From positions 10,545 to 74,544 of the forward strand of contig CAZCBX010000012.1 in NCBI GenBank assembly GCA_964497185.1: a stretch of DNA of 64,000 nucleotides, in the 5' to 3' direction. The stretch is from CAZCBX01 sp964497185. Its GTDB lineage: Bacteria; Bdellovibrionota_G; JALEGL01; JAGRMV01. This document shows, one piece after another, positions 31,906 through 40,500 of the stretch (its first letter is position 1; every line of letters starts with the position of its first letter). The notes under the pieces are model-generated. The model searched no databases. It was not told the origin of the DNA and saw only the letters and a list, made by a program, of their open reading frames with translations. The position numbers were made by a program, and so were the translations under genes.

Positions 31906-32694
31906 TTATGGAATGTTGCGTAACGAAGCTTTGGCTTTGCGGGCCGCTTCACTCTTGGGATACTCTCGTATCAGTTTTTCCAAAGAAGCCTTGGCCTCTT
32001 GCGATTTGGACATTTTTAACAAACACACCGAAGATCGAAGCATGGCATCGGGCACTTTGTTTTCATTGGGAAAGAGCTCAATGACTTTTTGGTAATTGAC
32101 CAAGGCGCTGGGGTAATCCTTTTTTTGATAGTAGGTTTCGCCCAACCAAAAATAAGCATTGTCGGTGTAGCTGGTTTGTGGATGGTTTTGAATAAATGCC
32201 ACAAACAGCGCGCGGCTTTCATTGGTTTTTTGTTGGGTGAATTTTTGATAGGCCAACTCATATTCCTGCACCAATGCTGATTTTACATTGGTTTTGGATG
32301 GCTTGACCACGGTTTTGGGGGCTGGATTGGACCAAGGGCCTGCTTCCAACTCTTTGTTGGTAATCACCAACGTGGGCAAATCGGCTTCTACATCTTCTTC
32401 GATGAAGGGTTTTACATTGGGGTCTTCGCGCGCCACAGGCGCGGTAGCGGTTTGTTTTTGCACTGGCTGCGCCCAGGCAGAAGCTTCGGGCCCTGCGGCA
32501 ATGCGACCTTTTAAAATGATGTTTTCTTCCGAAAGAGCCGCCAGATCACGCTGCAAATTGTCTTTTTCTTGTGCGAGTTTGGCTTTTTCGGTTTTAAGTT
32601 GTTGAATTTGCTGCTGATATTGCTTTGAGGCGCACCCTGTGCTTAGAATAAGCAACCCCATCACTGCCAACTGTAGCCCCTTGATATGAATCAT
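31906..32694 (-). CDS. CpoB/YbgF-like coiled-coil TPR lipoprotein
   Basis: The 262-aa protein has a lipobox LSTGC (Cys21), a coiled coil (about 25-65; QQQIQQLKTEKAKLAQEKDN), a proline/threonine linker and C-terminal TPRs (about 140-262). The layout matches CpoB/YbgF, which links peptidoglycan synthesis with outer-membrane constriction in the Tol-Pal system. Here it is a lipoprotein, unlike the soluble E. coli form. tol-pal genes are not in the window. Confidence 0.8.
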   Translation of the reverse strand: MIHIKGLQLAVMGLLILSTGCASKQYQQQIQQLKTEKAKLAQEKDNLQRDLAALSEENIILKGRIAAGPEASAWAQPVQKQTATAPVAREDPNVKPFIEEDVEADLPTLVITNKELEAGPWSNPAPKTVVKPSKTNVKSALVQEYELAYQKFTQQKTNESRALFVAFIQNHPQTSYTDNAYFWLGETYYQKKDYPSALVNYQKVIELFPNENKVPDAMLRSSVCLLKMSKSQEAKASLEKLIREYPKSEAARKAKASLRNIP

Positions 32695-32774
32695 ATCAAA
32701 ATTATAGTACGTTTTTGAAAATTACCCAAAGAATCTAAGTAGTTTTATTGCTGAAAAGGCAAAAAAATAAGGGG

Positions 32775-33035
32775 TTACCAAATATTGGTTGAAACATCGG
32801 CATTGCGTTTGATCACAATGTCGACAAGCGCTCGGTCAAAATAATTGGTTTGCGCACGAACGGAGGCATCAATGCTTTTGTTGTAAAACTCTCGGCCTTC
32901 TTGAAACTCTTCTGCCATCACATCAAATAGATTGTCTTGGGCCAAGCCTTCACGCACTTTGTCTTTATGATAGAGCAGTATATCGGATGCAATGGCGCGT
33001 GCTTTGCGTTTGGCCACTTCATGATCTTGAATCAT
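32775..33035 (-). CDS. Conserved small protein, unknown
   Basis: An 86-aa charged protein with the pattern KRKARAIASDILLYHKDKV...DNLFDVMAEEFQEGR. The pattern resembles small proteins common in deltaproteobacterial-grade genomes, from memory, without assigned function. No signal peptide or membrane segment. It follows the meaB gene (40 bp away) on the same strand. Confidence 0.65.
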   Translation of the reverse strand: MIQDHEVAKRKARAIASDILLYHKDKVREGLAQDNLFDVMAEEFQEGREFYNKSIDASVRAQTNYFDRALVDIVIKRNADVSTNIW

Positions 33036-33075
33036 AGAATTGATTATACTCGAACTTGGATTGTTTGCCTACTGC

Positions 33076-34014
33076 TTATGAAAACTCAGCCATCGCCTGT
33101 CGAACCATGGCATACAAATTGGGCTCTTCTTTTTGGGCAAGGGCCTGGGTCCAATCGGAATTGGCCTCGATCTTGTCTAAAATGCGATGGGTCAGCTTGG
33201 TTTGAATCATTTCTGCTAAATACGCTTTGCGGCGGCGCACCCGTTCGGACTCCGTTTTGGCGTGCTCAATGCAATGACTTTTGTGCTGGTCGATGGCTTG
33301 AACCAATTCTTCAATCCCCTCGCCTGACTGGGCACAGGTGAGCAGAATGGGTGGCTTCCAAGGATTGGTGCTGGGTGTAAGCGACAGCATCATTTCAATG
33401 TCGTGGGCAATGCGGTCCGCGCCGTCTCGATCTTTTTTATTGATGACAAAAATATCGGCGATCTCGAGCATGCCGGCCTTTAAGGCCTGGATGGAATCGC
33501 CCGATTCGGGCGTTAGAACCACCACGGTGGTGTCCACCAGATTCATGATGTCGACTTCGCTTTGTCCTGCGCCCACCGTTTCGACCACCGAATAATCGCT
33601 GCCATAGGCTTCCAGTATTTGAAGCAGCGCGCGCGTGGCAAAGGACACGCCACCGCTTTTGCCACGGCTGCCAATGCTTCGTATAAACACGCCCTCATCA
33701 TTGCAGTGGCGCTGCATTCGAACTCGGTCGCCCAATATGGCGCCACCAGTAAAAGGACTGGAAGGGTCCACCGCCAAAATTGAAACTTTTTTTTGTGCCT
33801 GACGGATGTGGCGAATGAGCTGATCAATCAATGTGCTCTTGCCCGCCCCGGCAGGTCCTGTGATGCCGATGGATACACTTTGATTGGTGACCGATGTTTT
33901 ATAGACCTCTTCAAGCAGATCGAAGGCTTGATCATCTTGGTTTTCCACCAAACTGAGCAGTCTGGCCAAAGCCCGGCGATCGCCATCGCGCATTTTTTGA
34001 ATCAGCGCTTTCAT
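33076..34014 (-). CDS. meaB: MeaB/ArgK-family GTPase
   Basis: The 312-aa P-loop GTPase has Walker A GITGPAGAGKSTLIDQL (near residue 50), Walker B in VVVLTPESGDSIQ and the G4 motif NKKD. The C-terminal dimerisation arm is present. MeaB guards and reactivates methylmalonyl-CoA mutase or related B12 mutases. The mutase genes are not adjacent here. Start ATG overlaps the end of purQ by 4 bp. Confidence 0.9.
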   Translation of the reverse strand: MKALIQKMRDGDRRALARLLSLVENQDDQAFDLLEEVYKTSVTNQSVSIGITGPAGAGKSTLIDQLIRHIRQAQKKVSILAVDPSSPFTGGAILGDRVRMQRHCNDEGVFIRSIGSRGKSGGVSFATRALLQILEAYGSDYSVVETVGAGQSEVDIMNLVDTTVVVLTPESGDSIQALKAGMLEIADIFVINKKDRDGADRIAHDIEMMLSLTPSTNPWKPPILLTCAQSGEGIEELVQAIDQHKSHCIEHAKTESERVRRRKAYLAEMIQTKLTHRILDKIEANSDWTQALAQKEEPNLYAMVRQAMAEFS

Positions 34015-34721
34015 GCGACCTCTTTTTGTTGCAAAAGCCTGACAATCGGTTGAAAAAAATCAAGCCCATCGGTGTTACCCAGTATGGCTTCGCACGCTCT
34101 TTCTGGATGGGGCATCATGCCCAAAACGTTTTTTTCAACATTATAGACGCCTGCGATTTGCTCTTGGGAGCCGTTAAAGTTGCCTGCTTGGGGATCTGCC
34201 ACGTCCGGCGCCGACACATATCGCATGGCTATTTGATCATTCTTTTTCATTTGACTGAGTGTTTCTGGGTCCACCACATAGCGGCCTTCGCGATGGGCCA
34301 CGGGCAAGCGGAATGTACGCTGAAGATCCAGGCCAGCGGTAAGCGAGGCTTGATTGTTGCACACTTGAATATGCGCATCTTGACAACGAAATTGACTGTC
34401 TTGATTGATGGACAACGCGCCTGGAAGATACCCAGCATCGGTGAGGATTTGAAAGCCATTGCATATGCCAAGCACCAGACCCCCTTGATCGATGTAAGCT
34501 TGCAAGCTGGTCACGGCAGGGGATACTTTGGCCATGGCTCCGGCACGAAGGTAGTCACCATAAGAAAAACCACCCGGTAGAAGCACCAAGTCGTAGTCGT
34601 GAGGCACGGCTTGCGTGTGCCAATGGTATTGGGTTTCAAACCCCAACACTTCTGAAAAGACGTGAAAAGCATCTTGGTCACAATTGGACCCTGGAAATAC
34701 GACAATCGCCACTTTTTTCAT
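34011..34721 (-). CDS. purQ: Phosphoribosylformylglycinamidine synthase, glutaminase subunit
   Basis: The 236-aa class I glutamine amidotransferase begins VVFPGSNCDQD and has the nucleophile Cys87 in GICNGFQIL and the His/Glu pair in MMPHPERA. It supplies ammonia to PurL in purine synthesis; purL and purS are elsewhere. Start ATG 34721 begins the fold; an upstream extension of 16 codons seems unlikely. The 4-bp overlap with meaB shows co-transcription of unrelated functions. Confidence 0.93.
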   Translation of the reverse strand: MKKVAIVVFPGSNCDQDAFHVFSEVLGFETQYHWHTQAVPHDYDLVLLPGGFSYGDYLRAGAMAKVSPAVTSLQAYIDQGGLVLGICNGFQILTDAGYLPGALSINQDSQFRCQDAHIQVCNNQASLTAGLDLQRTFRLPVAHREGRYVVDPETLSQMKKNDQIAMRYVSAPDVADPQAGNFNGSQEQIAGVYNVEKNVLGMMPHPERACEAILGNTDGLDFFQPIVRLLQQKEVA

Positions 34722-34782
34722 GGCACCCTGTGTACCATGGATTGGCGCAATGGTGTACTTTTTGCGCACCCGCCCCCATTAT

Positions 34783-35409
34783 CTATTCATTCACGGCTCT
34801 TTGCCATGAGGCCATACGGGGCTTGCGCATCATCTCCAACCACTGGTGCGGCATTAGTTGCGCTTGATGAGAGATAACCTGATGCAGTTTTTGAATCGTG
34901 GCCTTTAGCTCCCTGCTGGCTTTGGCAAAGCCCCACACGGCAATCATGTCTTGGAGCAAAGTGGCCCCCATGGCGTTCATTTGCGTCAATGAAGTCTGAT
35001 GAATTTGACTGGCTATGTAGGCGTACATGTCTAAATTTTCTCGGAGGTTGCATTGAATGGTTTGCGCCACAGAAACCGTTTGAACTTCAGGGAGGGCATG
35101 AAACAATGTTTGGAGTTTTCGCGCGCATCGAATGTCTGATTTTTGAGTTTTTTTAGACCCTGCACACAAGAGCACATGGGTGTGTGGCGCTGTTTTTAAA
35201 AAATAAATTCGATACCCTTGTCCGTAAAAAATTCGATACTCGTAGAGATCATAACCAATAAATTTGGCGTCGCCCAATTGTCCGCTTCGAATTTCATTGA
35301 GGCGATGAATCAACACATCCCGAACATGCGTTGGAGCATGATTGAATATCCAGTCCGTGGCAGGTCGAAGACCATCAACGGGCATATACTCTAAGAGCCG
35401 GTATCCCAT
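34783..35409 (-). CDS. RelE/HigB-type toxin domain fused to an unknown C-terminal domain
   Basis: The 208-aa product begins with a RelE/ParE-type killer domain (1-105): ATDWIFNHAP, RLNEIRSGQLGDAKFIG, YDLYEYRIFYGQGYRIYFLK and CAGSKKTQKSDI, a pattern seen in phage-derived HigB-like toxins that cut translated mRNA. Such toxins are normally about 100 aa and followed by an HTH antitoxin. Here about 100 helical residues (NLRENLDMYAYI..., LKATIQKLHQV) continue in the same frame, without HTH motif, and no antitoxin ORF is adjacent. The extra domain may inhibit the toxin in cis or the toxin may be inactive. Confidence 0.65.
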   Translation of the reverse strand: MGYRLLEYMPVDGLRPATDWIFNHAPTHVRDVLIHRLNEIRSGQLGDAKFIGYDLYEYRIFYGQGYRIYFLKTAPHTHVLLCAGSKKTQKSDIRCARKLQTLFHALPEVQTVSVAQTIQCNLRENLDMYAYIASQIHQTSLTQMNAMGATLLQDMIAVWGFAKASRELKATIQKLHQVISHQAQLMPHQWLEMMRKPRMASWQRAVNE

Positions 35410-35528
35410 CTATACAACATTGTACCGTTTTAGGCACCCACCCGTCAAATACGCGCATGGCATCGTTGAACTTGGGTCGGTATTCGCATCGTAGAATTTG
35501 CCTGCATTGGTCATTGTTTGGTAGACTC

Positions 35529-36119
35529 ATGGCTATGTTTAAATTGGGCATCACAGGCGGCATTGCATGCGGCAAAACCACGGTTACGGATTTATTGTCG
35601 CAAAAAGGGCTGCCCATCGTGGATGCCGACGTAGGGGTGGCAAAGCTTTACAAGCAAGAATCCATTGCGCAGGCCATTGAAGCAGCTTTGGGCACGGTGG
35701 ATAAACATAAAATTCGCGACATTGTTTTTAAAGACCCCGCTAAAAAAGAAACGCTGGAAGCCATTTTGCACCCACCGGTGATGAAATGGATGGATGACCA
35801 AGCAGATCAACACGTCAAAGAGGGCCACAAAGTGGTGGGTTTTGCCATTCCACTGCTCTTTGAAATTGAAGTGCAAGATCAATTTGATGCGATATTGGCG
35901 GTGGTGTGTGATGAAAGCAATCAGATCAATCGGCTTCAAAACCGAGACAAGCTAACCCTTGCCCAAGCGCGGGAAGTCATTGCCAATCAATGGTCGATGG
36001 ACACCAAAGCCAACAAAGCGGATTATGTCATCCAAAACAACCAGGGCTTGGATCAACTCGAAGAAGAAGTGGACCATTTTTACCACTGGCTTGTTCATAA
36101 ATATCCTGAATTAAGTTAG
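35529..36119 (+). CDS. coaE: Dephospho-CoA kinase
   Basis: A 196-aa P-loop kinase: GITGGIACGKTTV (residues 7-19) followed by GLPIVDADVGVAKLY and the lid region. It adds the last phosphate of coenzyme A. Start ATG 35529 begins the fold; 24 upstream in-frame codons look non-coding. CoaE stands alone between divergent and convergent neighbours. Confidence 0.93.
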   Translation: MAMFKLGITGGIACGKTTVTDLLSQKGLPIVDADVGVAKLYKQESIAQAIEAALGTVDKHKIRDIVFKDPAKKETLEAILHPPVMKWMDDQADQHVKEGHKVVGFAIPLLFEIEVQDQFDAILAVVCDESNQINRLQNRDKLTLAQAREVIANQWSMDTKANKADYVIQNNQGLDQLEEEVDHFYHWLVHKYPELS

Positions 36120-36199
36120 AAAATCATTTTGAGCAGACCATTTTGCAAACGCGCATCCATGCACGGTTTAATGAACGTTGCTCAATGGTTTTAAACCGG

Positions 36200-36556
36200 T
36201 TAATGAAGCGTTTTGCCCTCTTGGGCGATTTGTCCTTCGATCAATTGAAAGTATCCATACACCAATGCGCGTTGCAAAGTTTCAGGCTGCGAGGCAAAGA
36301 AGTCCTGCTTTTCTTCCAGGGTGTCGTAGTTGAAACTTTCATTGATCACACGGTTGATGTCTTCTAGCTGGTTTTCAAATAACTCTGACAAATTTTCAGT
36401 GTTTTGGTCGTAGGTCAGCCGAATCATTTCAGGACTAAAGAGCAAATGGTGTCCTTTTTGGCCAGCTTGCAGAATTTTGTGAAAATACAAAATTTCGTTC
36501 ATGCCCTCTTCAAATTGAGGCATCATATCGGAATCTAAATCAAACTTTTTGCTCAT
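36200..36556 (-). CDS. Small conserved protein, unknown
   Basis: A 118-aa acidic, likely helical protein. No signal peptide, membrane helix or metal-binding motif. Start ATG 36556. It converges on coaE and lies 64 bp downstream of nothing else on this strand but ahead of accD's 3' end. Function not recognised. Confidence 0.6.
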   Translation of the reverse strand: MSKKFDLDSDMMPQFEEGMNEILYFHKILQAGQKGHHLLFSPEMIRLTYDQNTENLSELFENQLEDINRVINESFNYDTLEEKQDFFASQPETLQRALVYGYFQLIEGQIAQEGKTLH

Positions 36557-36619
36557 GATACTTCTAATATAGGCACAGAACCCATGGCGTCAAGTCAGAT
36601 TGTGGCATAGGCGCAAAGC

Positions 36620-37474
36620 CTACGCGTGGTGCTTCATAAAGTGCTGAAAGAAAAAATGCAGTTTCTTTTTTAATTCTGCGCGCGGGATAATTTGATCCAC
36701 CATGCCGTGGTCCAACAAAAATTCAGAGCGCTGAAAACCTTCAGGCAAGGTTTCTTTGATGGTTTGTTCAATCACCCTGGGGCCGGCAAAGCCAATCAAA
36801 GCATTGGGTTCGGCAATGATTAAATCCCCCAGCATCGCAATGGAGGCTGCAACCCCCCCTGTAGTGGGATGGGTCAGCAGGACAATGTAGGGCAAACCGG
36901 CTTGACGAAGTCTGGACAGAGCCGCTGTGGTCTTGGCCATTTGCATCAGCGACAAAATGCCTTCTTGCATGCGCGCGCCACCACTGGCTGTGATGATGAG
37001 TGCAGGTTTTTTGTGTTCCAAAGCCAGTTCAAATGTACGGGTAATTTTTTCGCCCACCACTGACCCCATGCTGCCGCCCATGTATTCGAATACAAATGAG
37101 CCGATGGCAATGGGCAATTGTGAAATGGTCGCGTTGCCATAAATAAATGCTTCTTTGACGGACCCTTTTTTTTCGTAGGCTTTGACGCGGTCTTTGTATT
37201 TTTTTAAATCTTTAAAATCCAATGGATCCAGAGATTTCATATCGGCATCCAGCTCTTCAAAACTGCCGGCATCGAGTAAAAAATCCAACCGATCGCGCGT
37301 GCCAATTTGCAAGTGGTGTTGACAACTGGGGCAAACCATCAAGTTTTTGCGCAAATCTTCATGAAAGATGATCTCATTGCAAGCTTTGCATTTGTCCCAA
37401 AGGCCTTCAGGCGTGTTGGTCTTTTTGCTATCGTCCGCAATTTTGGGCGCTTTGAGTCGGTCAAACCAAGACAT
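36620..37474 (-). CDS. accD: Acetyl-CoA carboxylase carboxyltransferase subunit beta
   Basis: The 284-aa protein has the four-cysteine zinc finger (C29-x2-C32 ... C48-x2-C51) and the crotonase-like carboxyltransferase core with FVFEYMGGSMGSVVGEK and ITASGGARMQEG, plus GFAGPRVIEQT. It makes malonyl-CoA for fatty-acid synthesis together with AccA, which is not in the window. Start ATG, length normal. Confidence 0.95.
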   Translation of the reverse strand: MSWFDRLKAPKIADDSKKTNTPEGLWDKCKACNEIIFHEDLRKNLMVCPSCQHHLQIGTRDRLDFLLDAGSFEELDADMKSLDPLDFKDLKKYKDRVKAYEKKGSVKEAFIYGNATISQLPIAIGSFVFEYMGGSMGSVVGEKITRTFELALEHKKPALIITASGGARMQEGILSLMQMAKTTAALSRLRQAGLPYIVLLTHPTTGGVAASIAMLGDLIIAEPNALIGFAGPRVIEQTIKETLPEGFQRSEFLLDHGMVDQIIPRAELKKKLHFFFQHFMKHHA

Positions 37475-37589
37475 TTCAACAACGTATCGCTTTTCGATTT
37501 AAATGTAAATCATGGTTTTTCTTGAGCAATCTCATATTTTTTACAACAAAGTCCGTTTTCACTTTGACCCATCAAACGGTTGATCGCGA

Positions 37590-40500
37590 CTAACGGTTGA
37601 TAATATTGATGGTTTGGTCGGATAGCGATAGCTCAAATTCAACGCGGCGGTTTTTGGCCTTGTTGGCGGCGCTGGTGTTGGCCACGCGCGGCTTGGCTTC
37701 ACCAAAACCAGCGATTCGAATTTTGCTCTCGTTGATCCCTTGACCCACCAAATAGTCTTTGACAGCATTGGCACGGCGGATGGAAAGCTGCAAATTGTAA
37801 TCCATGGGACCATCGCTGTCGGTGTGGGCCTGAACAGAAACCGATTTTACATTGTCATACCTTTTGATCACTTCGGCCACATGGTTGATGGTGGCATAGG
37901 ATTGAGGGTCAATGGTGGCTTGGTTGACTTCAAAGTAAATGGGGTCAATGTATTCCACTTTGGGCTCAGGGGCATCTTCGACCTTGGGCGTAAGGATGAA
38001 CACTTTTTCAGTGGTTTGAGATGCGCTGATGGTCAGCGGAATGTTTTTGTCTTCTCCGTTTTCCTTAACGACAATCACATAGCGACCGACGGGCAATGTG
38101 CGGCGCAGGCGATTGGATACGATGGATGTAAGCTGTTTTCCCATTTCTGTGGTTAGCACAAACGGCAAAGAAACGGGTTTTTGATCGGCATTCATGATTT
38201 GAAAATCAAGCATGCCCTCTTCCACGATGGGCTTGGGAGCCGGTGCAGGTGCAGGTTCAGGCTGGGTTACTGCCTGACATGGGTGTGGACGGGTTGGGCG
38301 CTTATTGGCAAAGCGGTAGGTTAGACCGGTATAAACATGATAATCAGGGGAGCCGTAGCCATTGTTGGTGCCTCGGCCGAAACCGCCGGTCCACTCCCAG
38401 CGATCGCCGGGGCTGCGGTGACGCACGGAAAAAAATGCTTCCAGGGGGCTGCTGATTTCTTGCGAAAAGAACTCTCGGTAGGTGGTGGAGCCTGTGAAGT
38501 CGGCAATCAAATCCCAGCGGGACGCACACGAGATGCGATAGGTGTAAGTTAGACCGTACAAAAACTCGTCATCGACCACCAAATTGATGAGCCGTTCACG
38601 CTCGCGAAATCGTGATCCCACATTCAAAGCCAGATAATGGTTTTTGTGGATGTAACGATCCATCACCAAATAGGCGCCTCCTGTAAAATTGGTATCCCCA
38701 AAAAAATCGTCTTCATTGTTGAAAGGAATGGTGACAAAAGGCACCAAACCCACGGTCCAACTTTTGTAAAGGTCTTCGGGTTGGGTGGAGCCTAGAAAAA
38801 TGGTGGCGCTGATGCGGGCGTCACCCAAGGAAAAGTCTTGGGTGTCTTGAAAATTGGCAATGGGTTCAACATTTGAATAGGGGTTAAACGGCAGGGATAC
38901 ATGAAGGGTAAACCGCTCTGACACGCCCCAGGCCAACATGGCTTCGGTGGTTAAAAAAGATTTTACAATCTGATCCACCTGATCGTCATCTACGCCAAAC
39001 TCTAGGGCATTTTCCAAAAAGCTGGCGTAAATACCAAACTCCACCTGGCCGTGGGTCAGACCACGGGAAGCATAGTTGGTCACCCCTTCTCTTTCTTGGC
39101 CCAGGATGGGACGAAACAACTGCGTGTTTAACGCATAGGCTTGCCCACCCATGGCAACGATCATCATCAAGAGCAAAGTTTTGCGAAATGCGCGTCCCAA
39201 ACTCATGAGCATGATGATGCCCATGAGCATCCAGAGCAGCCCATTTTGACCACTGGCACAACCCAATAGCCACAAGCCCGTCGTACCAGAACCTTGGATG
39301 TTGCCCGAGGGTGTAAATGGATCCAGCCCCAAGTCGATCTCTTCGCAATCGGTCAAACCATCGTTGTCACTGTCGTTGGTGTTGGGACAGTCATCCAATG
39401 GATCCAGCGGATCTGAATTGAAGCTGTTGATTTCGAAGCCATCATCAATACCCCCGCCATCGGTGTCCTCATTGTTGGGATCGGTCAGATGAACGGAAAG
39501 TTCCGCACAATCGGACAAACCATCGCCGTCGGCGTCGGCGTCCGTGGTGGGATCGGTCAATGGGTTTTCAGGCGTGCCTGCTTGTGTAAACCAAGCAGCA
39601 CCTGTGACATCGCAATCGGGTCCGCTACCAAAAATTTCACAAGTATCGCTACAACCATCGCCGTCGGTATCGGCCAACACGGGACTGCTGCCCGTATTGT
39701 ATTCCACGCAATCGTTGATGGTATCGCCGTCGGTATCGGCGACATTGGGATTGGAGAAAGATACCGCGCCTTCAAAACAGTCGCTGCACCCATCACCATC
39801 GGCATCATTGCTAACCAATGAGGGGTCCAAGAAAGGATCGGCGGCGCTGTAGGGTGCGCCCTCATCAAACCATGCGCTGTTGGCAGGATCATCAAAAGGA
39901 CAGTTGGGCGTGGTGCCCAAAGCTTTACAACCGTCACTACACACACAGTTGCTCACGCCAATGCATCCAGGATCATCGGTGGTGGTTGGATCAAAAAACT
40001 CCGTGCCCAGGGTAATTTCTTCGGAGTTGGTCAAGCCATCGTTGTCTGGATCACCGCCGTCGCCATCGGATTCTTGAAAATCAGGAACACCATCGGTATC
40101 CACATCGACTGGATCGGTGCCGGCGCCTTTTTCTACGGCATCGGTGATGCCGTCATTGTCCGAATTGATATCCCGAAAATCAGGTTGATTGTCGTTGATC
40201 GCATCACTGCTGTAGAGCTCTGCATACAAATCGACAATGTTGCTGGCAGTATCAATGCTGAGCGTGCCAGGCACCGAGGCATAATCGGCCACTGGTGCGC
40301 CACTTTCTTGACTGTCGGTGATGGTATCCCCGTCGCTGTCCAGATCATAGATGTCAGGCAATGGACCACCCACAATTTCTGAATTGACCAAATCCATGGG
40401 ATCGGTGATCAAAAACGCTTCGTTTTCAATGTACCCATTGTTGTCAAAGTCGTAATTGTCCATGGTGGGATCAATGTTGTCATTGGTGTGGGCTTCTAAC

